This document shows, one piece after another, positions 7,297-16,334 of a stretch of DNA of 43,914 nt. Numbering within the stretch: position 1 is the first letter of the stretch; every line of letters begins with the position of its first letter. Position numbers and translations under genes: made by a program. The stretch comes from an uncultured Oscillibacter sp. (GTDB lineage Bacteria > Bacillota > Clostridia > Oscillospirales > Oscillospiraceae). A model generated the notes under the pieces. The model saw only the letters and a list, made by a program, of their open reading frames with translations, ran no database searches and was not told the origin of the DNA. The DNA lies in the NCBI GenBank assembly GCA_902490355.1, contig CABUDN010000004.1:1-43914 (forward strand), in the 5' to 3' direction.

Positions 7297-7923
7297 TTAA
7301 GATGCTGCGGGCGGATGGGTTTTCCAATGCTCCATACAGGAGACAATGGCGTCAATTTGAAAGGTCAGAGTTTCATCGGCTGCCTCAGGAACAAACAGCG
7401 GCAGGGTTTGGGGGATGGCACGGCGAATCACCATGGCGGTCAGGCTGAGATTCGTGAAAAGATGAATGCGCGCAGGATCGGATGTTATTCCAAAGCATTC
7501 CAGCAGACTGCCGAACAAGCGGAACTGTTTTTGACGGAATACCTGATAGCTTTCCGGTGACAAACGGCAGAAAATCTTTTGCTGCTCTTCAATGGTCAAA
7601 ACCGCAATTCCGTGCTGTTCCCCATAACAGCATGCGTACAGAAACTGCCGGACTGCCTCCCGCCAGCTCAGTGCAGAATCCGCCATCAGGCTTTTGGCAT
7701 AGGCGAGAATACGGGGCTGCTGGAGATAGAGGGTCTCCACAATCAGGTCCTCTTTGGAAGGAAAAAATGTATAGAAAAAGGTGCGGGAGATCCCCACAGA
7801 GCGATAGATTTGTTCCACGGTAGTGTGCTGAATCCCCTGATGGGCCATGAGGTCCAGCGCTGTGGTGATCAAGGCACTGCGAATCCGGTCTCGTTCTTCC
7901 TCGGAATAGGCGACCTTGGGCAT
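7297..7923 (-). CDS. TetR/AcrR family transcriptional regulator
   Basis: A 208-residue repressor of typical length. The N-terminal helix-turn-helix reads ALDLMAHQGIQHTTVEQIYRSVGISRTFFYTFFPSKEDLI (about 20-60), the classic TetR signature. The rest is the helical ligand-binding and dimerisation domain, which has no tell-tale ligand motif. The ATG at 7923 follows GGAGG. Its own promoter overlaps a perfect 13-bp palindrome, so autoregulation is very likely, and a related palindrome before the neighbouring operon suggests that as its second target. The inducer is unknown. Confidence 0.93.
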   Translation of the reverse strand: MPKVAYSEEERDRIRSALITTALDLMAHQGIQHTTVEQIYRSVGISRTFFYTFFPSKEDLIVETLYLQQPRILAYAKSLMADSALSWREAVRQFLYACCYGEQHGIAVLTIEEQQKIFCRLSPESYQVFRQKQFRLFGSLLECFGITSDPARIHLFTNLSLTAMVIRRAIPQTLPLFVPEAADETLTFQIDAIVSCMEHWKTHPPAAS

Positions 7924-7936
7924 ACGGTACCTCCGT

Positions 7937-7996
7937 AAAATAAAGATAAAAATGATAGATTATCTTTATTTTAGCATGCACACGCCGACAAGACAA
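7937..7996 (-). promoter_or_regulatory. TetR gene promoter overlapped by a perfect palindromic operator
   Basis: Minus strand TTGTCT (7991-7996), 17 bases, TAAAAT (7968-7973). The palindrome AAAATAAAGATAA (7937-7949), a 10-base spacer and its exact complement (7960-7972) covers the -10 box and the transcription start, the classic position for repression. Confidence 0.8.
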
Positions 7997-8228
7997 GAGA
8001 GAATTGCACGGGGGAGCAATTACGCATGGATGACATGGAGAAAATTTTGCTGAAAAGGGGGATAATCCAGCATTTTGACGAAAAAAGCCTGGAAAATTCC
8101 AGAGTGTTTTTGGAATAAAATCCAACCCAAAACGCGGTGTTTTTACAAAAAATATACAGTATCCGGCGAGGATTTGTGTTAAAATATTTCCAAATAATGA
8201 GTTGTACGGGAACGTCTTCCGACACTGG

Positions 8229-8252
8229 ATCCCACCACAAATGAGGTGGGAT
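8229..8252 (+). promoter_or_regulatory. Leader hairpin before the activase gene
   Basis: ATCCCACC (8229-8236) pairs with GGTGGGAT (8245-8252) 37 bases upstream of the start codon. No T-run. 7997-8228 is otherwise AT-rich, with no convincing sigma-A promoter; a possible -10 TAAAAT at 8180-8185 lacks a -35. Confidence 0.35.
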
Positions 8253-8289
8253 TCCGGCCCGCCGCGCGTTCCCCGGAAGGAGTGTGGAT

Positions 8290-11200
8290 ATGGCACAGAC
8301 CGGTTCTAATCTTTTGCGGCTGGGCGTGGATGTTGGCTCTACCACAGTGAAAACAGTGGTGCTGGATCCCGCAACCCATGATGTGTTGTTTACCCGCTAT
8401 CAACGGCACAATGCGCACCAGGCAGACACCGTCCGGCAGCTTTTGGAGGAAGCTGCCGGGCGGTTTCCCGATGCGCGGTTCCGTGTAGGTGTCTGCGGTT
8501 CCGGCGGCCGCCCCATTGCCACCGTTCTGGGTGCACATTATGTGCAGGAAGTCGTGGCCAATGCCGCGGCCATCCGGGCGTTGTATCCCCAGGTGCGCAC
8601 GGCTGTGGAGCTGGGCGGACAGGATGCCAAAGTGATCTTTTTCCATTATGACGAGGCGGCCGGTAAGCTCCAGACCTCGGACATGCGGATGAACGGCAGC
8701 TGCGCCGGCGGTACCGGCGCATTTATTGATGAGATCGCCGCGCTTTTGAGCGTGCCGGCTGATAAATTTGAACAGCTGGCAGCACAGGGAAAGACTGTTT
8801 ACAGTATCTCCGGCCGGTGCGGTGTGTTTGCCAAGACGGATATTCAGCCTCTTTTGATTCAAGGTGCGGAACGGGCGGATATTGCCCTGTCCACGTTCCA
8901 TGCCATTGCCAAGCAGACCATCGGCGGACTGTCCCAGGGACTGGAGCTGACGGCTCCCATTATTTTTGAGGGCGGGCCTCTGACCTTCAACCCCACATTG
9001 GTAAAGGTGTTTGCCCAGCGGCTGGGGCTGCGGGAAGAGGAGATTGTTCGCCCGGAGCATCCCGAGACCATTGTGGCCCGGGGAACCGCCATTGCCCTGG
9101 ATGAATTGTTCCCTGGAGAGAAGGACTCCATGACGCTCTCCCAGGCGTTGGAGCGGCTGGCGGCTGCGCCGACGCAGCCGCAGGAGTCCGCAGGAACCGG
9201 GAAACCCTACTTCGCCAGCGCGGAAGAGCGGGATGCATTTTTGCGGCGTCATCAATCGCAGCTGCGCAGCCCGGTGGATGCCACGGACCGGAAAGTGCTG
9301 CGGGGATATCTGGGCATCGATTCCGGGTCCACCACCTCCAAGTTCGTCTTCATGGATGAACAGGAACAGGTGACGGATACCTTCTATGCCAACAACCAGG
9401 GCGAACCCTTGCGGGTGGTGCGTCAGGGCCTGCTGGCCCTGGCGGAAAAGTACCGCAAGCTGGGAATCCGGCTGGAAGTGCTGGGCCTGGGGACGACCGG
9501 CTACGGCGAGCAGATGCTCTCCCAGGCCTTCCATGCGGACTATCATACGGTGGAGACCGTGGCTCACGCCCGGGGATGCCGCCGGTTTTTCCCCAATGCA
9601 ACCTTCCTGCTGGATATCGGCGGGCAGGATATGAAGGCCATCTGGCTCAAGGACGGCGTGGTTACCAATATCATGCTCAATGAGGCCTGCTCTTCCGGCT
9701 GCGGCTCCTTCCTGGAGAATTTTGCCTCCACTTTGGGCATGCCGGTGGACCAGGTGGCAGATGCCGCATTCCGGTCTCAGGCTCCTGCGGAGCTGGGCAG
9801 CCGGTGCACGGTGTTCATGAACAGCACCATCATCAACGAGCAGCGCAACGGCAAGCAGCCCGATGACCTCATGGCGGGGCTGTGCCGGTCTATCATCGAA
9901 AATGTCTTTACCAAAGTGGTGCGCATTGCCAATGTCTCCGAGCTGGGGGATACCGTGGTGGTTCAGGGAGGTACCTTCCGGAACTTTGCCGTGCTGCGGG
10001 CTCTGGAGGAGTATCTGGGCCGGGAAGTAACTTTGGCCCCCTATCCCGGTGAGATGGGCGCCCTGGGTGCGGCTCTGGCGGTCAAGCAGGAGGTGGAGGC
10101 CCACGGCTATGCCAACGGCCGCTGTTCGGCCTTTATCGGCTTTGAGGCTGTGGAGCAGTTCCAGTATGTCCGGGAGAGCGGTGTGGTGTGTCCGCACTGC
10201 GCCAACCACTGCAGCCGGACCATTCTCCGCTTCCCCGACGGAGGCTGCTATGTGACCGGAAACCGCTGCGACCGGGGAGCCGTTGTGACGGAGGATGCCG
10301 CGGCAGCGGTCAAGCCCGTGCAGGCGCCGGATCTGTTCCGCCTGCGCCAGGAGCTGCTGTTCAAATCCTATCCGGTGGCGCCGGTGCGGGAGAACCAGAA
10401 GCAGACCGTGGGCCTTCCCCGGGTGCTGGAGTTCTGGGACAGCATGCCCTTCTGGAGCACCTTCTTCCGGGCGCTGGGCTATGAGGTGCGCTACTCCCAT
10501 CCCAGCAGCCGCAAGCAATACGAAAGCGGATTGCAGTATGTGGCGTCGGATACGATCTGCTTCCCGGCCAAGCTGGTCCACGGCCATGTGCTGGACCTTG
10601 CCAAACAGGGTGTGGACCGGATCTTCCTGCCCTACATCCTCCATATGCCCACGGAAAACCAGGGGGAGAAGAGCCCCTACGTCTGTCCCGTCATCATGGG
10701 CTATTCCATGGTGGTGCGGAACTTCCAGGACCCGGAGGAGCATTTTTCCGTGGCGTTTGAGACGCCGGTATTCCACTGGTTCACGCAGCAGGACCGTAAG
10801 CGGCAGATCTGCCAGTATGCCATGGAGCACTGCGGCGCTACCAAGTCCCAGGCCGAGGAGGCCTACCGCCAGGGCGCGGCCGTCATCGAGGGCTTCCGCC
10901 GCCGTCTGGTGGAGGAGGGGAAGCAGGTCATCGCCCAGACAAACAAGGACGGCGGCTTTGCCGTGGTGCTGGCCGGCCGGCCGTATCATACCGATCCCCT
11001 CATCAACCATGATCTGTCCCGCATGTTCACCCGCCGGGGCATTCCGGTTTTGACGGTGGACAGTCTGCCGGGCCTTTCAGAGGCGGACCTGCATCAGTCC
11101 CGGGTGGAGATCACCAACGATTTCCATGCCCGGATGCTCTCCGGCGCCATGGTGACGGCGCAGCAGCCTGCTCTGGAATATGTGCAGATTGTGAGTTTCG

Positions 11201-12711
11201 GCTGCGGCCATGACGCCATTTTGTCCGATGAGATCATCCGCCTGCTGGGCGAGGGCAGCGGAAAGCCGCCGCTGATTTTGAAGGTGGATGAGAGTGAGGC
11301 GGCCGGGTCCCTGGGAATCCGGGTGCAGTCCTTCATTGAGACGGTGGAGCTGCGCCGGGCAGCCCAGACAGAGAAGGCGGCCCAGCCGGACCGTCTGCCG
11401 GAGCCGTATCCCGTCAAATACCGGAAAGCGGACCGGAAGCTGCGGACCGTGCTGGTGCCCAATATCTCCGCGCCGGTATCCACCCTGCTCTCGGCCTTGC
11501 TGGACCGGGAGGGAATCCGGGCCCAGGCGCTGCCGGTGGGCGGCCCCGAGCAGATCCGGGTGGGCAAGAAGTATACCCACAACGACATCTGCTTCCCCTG
11601 CCAGATGGTCGTCGGCGAGCTGATCGACGCATTGCAGAAGGGACATTACCCGGAGGGCTCCGTGGCTGTGGGTATGGCCAAGCTCAGCTGCGACTGCCGC
11701 ATGGCCAACTATACGCCCATCCTCCGCAAAGCGCTGGACAGCGCAGGCTTTGCCGATGTGCCCATTCTCACCACGGACCCGGGAGACACCAAGGGGATTC
11801 ATCCCGGCGTCTCCATGCTGGGCGCCCGGTCTGTACTGCTGGCGGCATGGGCATTTTCCATGCTGGATATTCTGGAGGATCTGTGCCGGAAGATCCGTCC
11901 CTACGAGACGGTGGCCGGAGAGACGAATCGGGTTTTCCAATCCTGCATTGAGGATATCGCCGCGGGCTCCAAGGAAGGACTGCGGAAGATGATTGCGGCG
12001 TTCCGCCGGTCCATCAATGCCTTCCGGGAGCTCCACTGGGATCGCTCAGTCCGCAAGCCCCGGGTGTTGGTGACGGGAGAGCTGCTGGTAACCTATCATC
12101 CCGGTACCAACTTCCATGTGGAAGAGTATCTGGAGCGCAACGGCATGGAGACGGTTCTGCCCCGGATTACCTATCAGTTCCGTAAGGACTTCCAGGCGGC
12201 CATCAGTGAAATCCGGGACTTTGGGGCGCATCTGGCACCGTATCCCTTTGCGTTGGACAGCGCGGTGGAAGGAATCCAGCGCTATCTGGAGCGGATTGCC
12301 CAGGCTCACCCGCTCTATCACAAGGCGGCGCGGCCCCAGGAGCTTTACGATACGGTACGCACCATCATCCCCAAGACGCTGACCTGCGGTGAGGGCTGGC
12401 TCATGGCCGGTGAAATTGCCCACTATGCCGCTCAGGGCGTCCGGTCGTTCATCATTCTCCAGCCCTTTGGATGTCTGCCCAACCATGTGTGCGGCCGGGG
12501 TGTGACCAAGCGCCTGAAGGAATGGTTCCCCGGCGTGCAGATTCTGCCGCTGGATCTGGACCCTGATACCAGCTACGCCAATGTGGAAAACCGGCTGCAG
12601 ATGCTGATTATGAATCAGACCGCTGAGGCCATGCCTGCACAGAGCGGTGAGGAACCGGCCTATCGCAAGCCCCGCGGCAGCTATCAGCATCCGGCACTGT
12701 CTTCTACATAA
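8290..12711 (+). CDS. 2-hydroxyacyl-CoA dehydratase activase-type protein with fused dehydratase-like domains
   Basis: A 1473-residue multidomain protein. Two BadF/BadG/BcrA/BcrD (HgdC-type) ATPase domains come first: GVDVGSTT at residue 12 with GGQDAK and NGSCAGGTGAF, then GIDSGSTTSKF near 341 with GGQDMK and NEACSSGCGSF. The Cys in each of the last motifs matches the ligand of the [4Fe-4S] cluster shared by activase dimers. A Cys-rich link follows (CPHCANHC, GGCYVTGNRCDRG, about 632-665), then a DUF2229-like region (about 706-920), then an HgdB-like region with HNDICFPCQ and CDCRMANY. Activases use ATP to push a single electron into radical dehydratases; family members this long are usually called activase-related and their substrate is unknown. 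ATG 8290 has GGAG at 8 bases. No substrate-specific dehydratase or CoA-transferase is adjacent. Confidence 0.88.
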   Translation: MAQTGSNLLRLGVDVGSTTVKTVVLDPATHDVLFTRYQRHNAHQADTVRQLLEEAAGRFPDARFRVGVCGSGGRPIATVLGAHYVQEVVANAAAIRALYPQVRTAVELGGQDAKVIFFHYDEAAGKLQTSDMRMNGSCAGGTGAFIDEIAALLSVPADKFEQLAAQGKTVYSISGRCGVFAKTDIQPLLIQGAERADIALSTFHAIAKQTIGGLSQGLELTAPIIFEGGPLTFNPTLVKVFAQRLGLREEEIVRPEHPETIVARGTAIALDELFPGEKDSMTLSQALERLAAAPTQPQESAGTGKPYFASAEERDAFLRRHQSQLRSPVDATDRKVLRGYLGIDSGSTTSKFVFMDEQEQVTDTFYANNQGEPLRVVRQGLLALAEKYRKLGIRLEVLGLGTTGYGEQMLSQAFHADYHTVETVAHARGCRRFFPNATFLLDIGGQDMKAIWLKDGVVTNIMLNEACSSGCGSFLENFASTLGMPVDQVADAAFRSQAPAELGSRCTVFMNSTIINEQRNGKQPDDLMAGLCRSIIENVFTKVVRIANVSELGDTVVVQGGTFRNFAVLRALEEYLGREVTLAPYPGEMGALGAALAVKQEVEAHGYANGRCSAFIGFEAVEQFQYVRESGVVCPHCANHCSRTILRFPDGGCYVTGNRCDRGAVVTEDAAAAVKPVQAPDLFRLRQELLFKSYPVAPVRENQKQTVGLPRVLEFWDSMPFWSTFFRALGYEVRYSHPSSRKQYESGLQYVASDTICFPAKLVHGHVLDLAKQGVDRIFLPYILHMPTENQGEKSPYVCPVIMGYSMVVRNFQDPEEHFSVAFETPVFHWFTQQDRKRQICQYAMEHCGATKSQAEEAYRQGAAVIEGFRRRLVEEGKQVIAQTNKDGGFAVVLAGRPYHTDPLINHDLSRMFTRRGIPVLTVDSLPGLSEADLHQSRVEITNDFHARMLSGAMVTAQQPALEYVQIVSFGCGHDAILSDEIIRLLGEGSGKPPLILKVDESEAAGSLGIRVQSFIETVELRRAAQTEKAAQPDRLPEPYPVKYRKADRKLRTVLVPNISAPVSTLLSALLDREGIRAQALPVGGPEQIRVGKKYTHNDICFPCQMVVGELIDALQKGHYPEGSVAVGMAKLSCDCRMANYTPILRKALDSAGFADVPILTTDPGDTKGIHPGVSMLGARSVLLAAWAFSMLDILEDLCRKIRPYETVAGETNRVFQSCIEDIAAGSKEGLRKMIAAFRRSINAFRELHWDRSVRKPRVLVTGELLVTYHPGTNFHVEEYLERNGMETVLPRITYQFRKDFQAAISEIRDFGAHLAPYPFALDSAVEGIQRYLERIAQAHPLYHKAARPQELYDTVRTIIPKTLTCGEGWLMAGEIAHYAAQGVRSFIILQPFGCLPNHVCGRGVTKRLKEWFPGVQILPLDLDPDTSYANVENRLQMLIMNQTAEAMPAQSGEEPAYRKPRGSYQHPALSST

Positions 12712-12750
12712 TTGGGATCGATCCTTTTTCCTGGAAAAAACAGAACACAA

Positions 12751-13021
12751 AAACTGAGGCGGCGCACCGTTTTGCGGTGCGCCGCCTCAGTTTGCCGAAA
12801 AAGCCTCGCAGAGTTCGCGCCCGCAGGCGCGAAAAAAGTAAAATCCGTTTTCAGCCGCGACATGTGCGTGACTGAAAACACCTCTCAGCCCGCAAGTGTG
12901 GAATCTGTCTGCCGAAGGCGGACAGATTCTGCGCGCAGCAGGCTGCCGTCCATTCGAAAAAGTGGCTTTGCCACTTTTTCGACAGTCTCAGGCGGCACAC
13001 CGTTTTGCGGTGCGCCGCCTG
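12751..13021. repeat. Array of palindromic hairpin elements between convergent genes
   Basis: Six hairpins in a row. H1: 12751-12769 with 12775-12793, 19 bp perfect, TTTTG loop. H2: TTCGCGCC 12814-12821 with 12826-12833. H3: GTTTTCAG 12847-12854 with 12872-12879. H4: 12901-12913 with 12917-12929, 13 bp with one G-T. H5: TCGAAAAAGTGGC 12954-12966 with 12970-12982, 13 bp perfect. H6: 12989-13002 with 13008-13021. H1 and H6 share the core GGCGGCRCACCGTTTTGCGG, so a repeat unit bounds the array. It also serves as the terminator region for the activase gene (+) and the FUSC-like gene (-). Confidence 0.8.
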
Positions 13022-13052
13022 ATTTTGCTTCTGCAGGGATCCGTCCTGGCGT

Positions 13053-14990
13053 TCAAATTGCCACAGGAACCGGAGGCGGCGCCTGTCCGCTCAAGGTTCG
13101 GGCATTCTCCAAATAACGGTTGAGAACATAGTACAGCTCATCCCGGGGAAGCGTGTCCGGACAGATGGAATCCAGCTCCCGGGGAGGGGAGATCCGGGCT
13201 TCCAGCTGTGACGCCAGAGCGTCCAGCGCCGGAATTTCCTCCGGGCTGACGGCACCGGACTGGATGAGACCTTCCGTTTGTTCCAGCTCGGAGAACATGT
13301 TCCAGAGTACCACCAGACGGACCCGGTGGTAGGCGGCCTGCTCTGCGGGCAGCCGGTCAGCATACTGAACGGCCTCATGGTAGACCATGTGGAACTGGGA
13401 GAGCAGTTCGCTGAACAATCCCGGATCCACCGGCTGGCGCAGGCTGCGGCGGATGACAGCCCAGTACGTGGACTGGAGCCGGAAGAGCTCCTGCAGATTC
13501 CGGCGGAATTGGGGCTCCCGCCGGTTGGGCAGCAGGAAGCGGTTGACCACCAGTACCAGCACCACCGCCATAGCCAGGTACAAAAGCCGCAGGCCGATGG
13601 CATCGGTTTCCCGCACCGTGAGCGTGGCCATGGTCAAGGCAAACGCGGTGGAGAAGATGGGGTGGACCCAGGTACCGGGGGTGCAGCAGTACATCAGGGA
13701 GATCATGACGGAAGAGAAGAGGAATACCCCCGGCAGGCCGGGCAGATATGGATAGACCAGGTGAACCAGCAGACAGCCGATGGCAGTGCCCACGGGGCGG
13801 GTGACCATGCGGTGGGCGCTTTCCTCATAACTGGGCTGGAGCAGCAAAAAGGCATGAAGCGGGAACCAATATGTGTGCTCAAATTCCCAAAGGTAGCTGA
13901 TCGTGCAGCTGATGGTCATGACCACAGCCAGACGCAGGGCAAAACGCAGCTCAAACCGGCTCAAAGAGAGCCGCTGGCGCAGATTTTCCCAAATGCGGGA
14001 CCAGGAAACCTGCTGAAGCAGCGTTCCCAAATAGGGTTTGAACTCCTCCCGGCATAACAGCAGCAGGGTATGAAGAACGCTGCGGTAGAAAATACGCGGC
14101 CGACCCTGGGGCAGCTTTGTGTGCTGAAGGAGGGCCTGGATCTCCTGGGCGAGGCACTGGCGGGCCTCAGGCGTATGGGCCTGTTCCAGCCGACGTACCA
14201 GCTGGGCCAATGTGTGCATGGTGGCAGAAAAGTCCGGCGTTTTTTGGGCGTACTGCCATGCCTCCTGATCGGTGACCAGATAGGATGCCCGCTGGAACAG
14301 CAGGGCAAAGAGGTGGTAAAACCGCTTTTGGTGGTCGGGCACCTGAATCAGATGCCGCCGGTCATATCCCATCCGATGAAAGCTGCGGGAGAGGTCATAG
14401 AGCTCTTTTCCGGCGGCTTTGCCGTCTCCGCCGTCGGCCAGGTCGTCCAACAGCTGGGAAAGGCGCAGCAGGCTGCGGGAAATCTGGCCTACCGGATCGG
14501 CTGAGATGTGGCTGATTTTAGCCTGCAGGGCCAGGGCCGCCACCAGCAGCACACAGCAGCAGGCCACGGCGGTCAGCTGGGTGGGGAGCTGTTCCAATGT
14601 AGGGGGACGCAGCTCCAGAAAGACGAATGTCATGGCGTATCCCAGGTGGCCCTTGGGTGTAAACTGGCTGCACCGCCAGAGAACCAGAAAGAACGGCACG
14701 GCAAAGTTCAGCAGGGCGCACAGCCAGACATTCAATCCCGCCGCAAAGGCCAGCAGGCACAGCAGCAGCGAGATCAGATACATGGACAGGTAGTCGCCAA
14801 GGCGATTGGGCTCTTTGCGGCGCAGCTGGAATAAGGTGGTGGAGCCGGAGACCACCATGGCGTACTGGCTGCCGAACAGATAGATGACCAGCAAGAACTG
14901 AATCATGTAAAATAGAATGGTGGAAAAGGCATTCCGCCATCGTTTTAAAAATAGTTCGCCAAAGTCCCGGACTTTTTGGAGCCCCTTCAT
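13053..14990 (-). CDS. FUSC-like (YccS-type) inner membrane protein
   Basis: A 645-residue polytopic membrane protein with two transmembrane bundles separated by a long cytosolic helical region. The first bundle (about 20-155) includes ILFYMIQFLLVIYLFG and YLISLLLCLLAFAAGL. The second (about 390-530) includes LRLAVVMTISCTISYLWEF, ending in a FUSC_2-like VVLVLVVNRFLLP. A C-terminal helical domain follows. This duplicated layout matches the YccS/AaeB/FUSC group, proposed efflux proteins for aromatic acids or similar solutes; no partner membrane-fusion protein is present. I use the ATG at 14990 (MKGLQKVRDFG), preceded by GAGGTGG; the longer frame upstream is untranslated leader. Substrate unknown. 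Confidence 0.8.
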   Translation of the reverse strand: MKGLQKVRDFGELFLKRWRNAFSTILFYMIQFLLVIYLFGSQYAMVVSGSTTLFQLRRKEPNRLGDYLSMYLISLLLCLLAFAAGLNVWLCALLNFAVPFFLVLWRCSQFTPKGHLGYAMTFVFLELRPPTLEQLPTQLTAVACCCVLLVAALALQAKISHISADPVGQISRSLLRLSQLLDDLADGGDGKAAGKELYDLSRSFHRMGYDRRHLIQVPDHQKRFYHLFALLFQRASYLVTDQEAWQYAQKTPDFSATMHTLAQLVRRLEQAHTPEARQCLAQEIQALLQHTKLPQGRPRIFYRSVLHTLLLLCREEFKPYLGTLLQQVSWSRIWENLRQRLSLSRFELRFALRLAVVMTISCTISYLWEFEHTYWFPLHAFLLLQPSYEESAHRMVTRPVGTAIGCLLVHLVYPYLPGLPGVFLFSSVMISLMYCCTPGTWVHPIFSTAFALTMATLTVRETDAIGLRLLYLAMAVVLVLVVNRFLLPNRREPQFRRNLQELFRLQSTYWAVIRRSLRQPVDPGLFSELLSQFHMVYHEAVQYADRLPAEQAAYHRVRLVVLWNMFSELEQTEGLIQSGAVSPEEIPALDALASQLEARISPPRELDSICPDTLPRDELYYVLNRYLENARTLSGQAPPPVPVAI

Positions 14991-15051
14991 ACCCAATCCA
15001 CCTCGCTGCAAGGACCATTCCGGTTCACGCCGGAAGGAAATTCTTTTCCCT

Positions 15052-15081
15052 ATTATAGCGGTAAACTGCGCCTGGACGCAA
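15052..15081 (-). promoter_or_regulatory. Probable promoter of the FUSC-like gene
   Basis: Minus strand TTGCGT (15076-15081), 18 bases, perfect TATAAT (15052-15057). A small hairpin TTCCGG/CCGGAA (15018-15035) lies in the leader. The remainder of 14991-15214 shows nothing else. Confidence 0.45.
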
Positions 15082-15210
15082 GGGACAAAACTGGGGGAGG
15101 GGAAAACGGGCACGGATTCGGCAAAATTGCAGGCAGCGGATGGCGGACAGCGCGCACTTGACTGGCGGGGATTTTGCTGCCGCATTCCCGGCTGGTGTGC
15201 ATGACGATTG

Positions 15211-15254
15211 GAAAACACCACCCCCGCCCCACAATCGGGGGACGGGGGTGGTGT
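15211..15254 (-). terminator. Terminator of the exonuclease operon
   Basis: ACACCACCCCCG (15215-15226) pairs with 15243-15254, with extra C/G pairing inside. On the minus strand the stem is followed by TTTTCC. It lies directly after the exonuclease stop. Confidence 0.75.
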
Positions 15255-15259
15255 GTCAG

Positions 15260-15835
15260 TCAGCGGCTTCGGGAGGATCGGACCGTGCCGATCCGGATCA
15301 AATCGTACGTGCGCAGGAACGGAGAGAGGGAGGCACCCGTGTCCATCAGATGCAGCAGAATTTGACCGCAGGCACGGCTGTCGCTTCCGGCCTGATGGTG
15401 ATTCAGATCCAGATGCAGATACCGGCAGAGCGTGTCCAGCCGGTGATTGGGAAGCTGCGGCAGCAGGCGGCGGCTCATCTGACAGGTGCAGGCATAGGGC
15501 ACCTGGCGATGGAAAAAGATGCCGTAATCCCGCAGGCAGCGTCCCAGCACGGAAAGATCAAAGGGAGCATTATGGGCCACCAGCAGGCCGCTGTCCAGAA
15601 TGGGTCCAATGGTTTCCCAAAGTACCGGAAAGGTGGGGGATTGGGCGGCCATTTCCGGGGTGATGCCGGTGAGGGCTATGTGGAAGGGGGCAAACTCCGT
15701 CTCGGGATTGACGAGAAAGACCTGTTCTTCAGCAATGGCGCCGGATTCGATGACTGTGATGCCGATGGCGCTGATCCGGTCATTGGCGTAATTGGGTGTT
15801 TCCACGTCGAAGGCGATGTACCTCTGGTTCATCAA
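15260..15835 (-). CDS. 3'-5' exonuclease, DnaQ-like (DEDDh)
   Basis: A 191-residue single-domain exonuclease of the DnaQ/RNase T type. The DEDDh motifs are in order: YIAFDVETPN (Asp and Glu of Exo I, residues 10 and 12), HNAPFDLSVLG (Exo II Asp) and HHQAGSDSRACGQIL (Exo III His and Asp). It lacks helicase or polymerase fusions, so it resembles stand-alone proofreading-like or RNA-trimming exonucleases found in Firmicutes. Its ATG overlaps the stop of the upstream NIF3-like gene as ATGA, so translation is coupled; a second ATG follows 3 bases later. Substrate (DNA or RNA) cannot be decided. Confidence 0.88.
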   Translation of the reverse strand: MMNQRYIAFDVETPNYANDRISAIGITVIESGAIAEEQVFLVNPETEFAPFHIALTGITPEMAAQSPTFPVLWETIGPILDSGLLVAHNAPFDLSVLGRCLRDYGIFFHRQVPYACTCQMSRRLLPQLPNHRLDTLCRYLHLDLNHHQAGSDSRACGQILLHLMDTGASLSPFLRTYDLIRIGTVRSSRSR

Positions 15836-16203
15836 TCTGCGGCCTCCTGAAAGACTTCTGCGGCATTGATATCCGCTCCCACAGCCAAAAGGGGAATGAC
15901 GTTGATGACCGGTTCCTCATAGGGATGTACCTGCCGGATGGCGTGCAGAGTTTCCTCCAAACGTGAGGATTGGCAGGTGACTTCCACCTTCAGCTCCGAT
16001 GCCGTGCAAAGCTCGCTGGCCTGTCCGAGATAAGGGGCAGCACCCGGCAAAGGCCTCCAGCAGCCGGTGACAGGGGAGTAGGTCAGGCAGTGGTCATACT
16101 TGCCGATATGACCGGCATCCATCTGAGCCAGAGCTTCCTGCAAGGCGGGCAGGTGGGATGCGGGGAGGAAGATTTCCAGCTTGCAATAGGGAAATTTCAG
16201 CAT
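15832..16203 (-). CDS. NIF3 insert-domain (YqfO/CutA-like) protein
   Basis: A 123-residue protein matching the small ferredoxin-like domain inserted in NIF3/YqfO proteins, here stand-alone. The features are KLEIFLPASHLPALQEALAQMDAG, then GHIGKYDHCLTYSPVTGCWRPLPGA, then a second half VEVTCQSSRLEETLHAIRQVHPYEEPVINVIPL; the HPYEEP segment is the family signature. The fold is PII/CutA-like and forms trimers in structural homologues, but no activity is firmly assigned. The ATG at 16203 follows AAAGGAG. It is the first gene of an operon with the exonuclease. Confidence 0.75.
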   Translation of the reverse strand: MLKFPYCKLEIFLPASHLPALQEALAQMDAGHIGKYDHCLTYSPVTGCWRPLPGAAPYLGQASELCTASELKVEVTCQSSRLEETLHAIRQVHPYEEPVINVIPLLAVGADINAAEVFQEAAD

Positions 16204-16334
16204 GGATAGAGACTCCTTTCTGCCGGGACTGCCCGAATGGGCAGCTTATATCAAAAAGCCGGGGAAGCGGAAGGTGATGCTGTCATGTTACCATATTGGG
16301 CACAGCAGGAAAAGAGCGGTCAGGGGGATGCGTG

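Noticed and set aside
8026..8118. Possible 30-residue ORF upstream of the activase gene
   Set aside because: A GGGGGAG lies 9 bases before the ATG, but the peptide has no recognisable feature, the region is AT-rich leader and there is no independent support.
8179..11010. Very long minus-strand open frame opposite the activase gene
   Set aside because: It is antisense to a protein with clear domains, has no ribosome site at its start and its translation shows only low-complexity, GC-driven composition. The same applies to the long plus-strand frame at 39666-42386 opposite ygfK.
12751..13021. Integron attC sites or insertion-sequence ends
   Set aside because: No integrase or transposase and no attC-type core; the hairpins are perfect or near-perfect and terminator-like.
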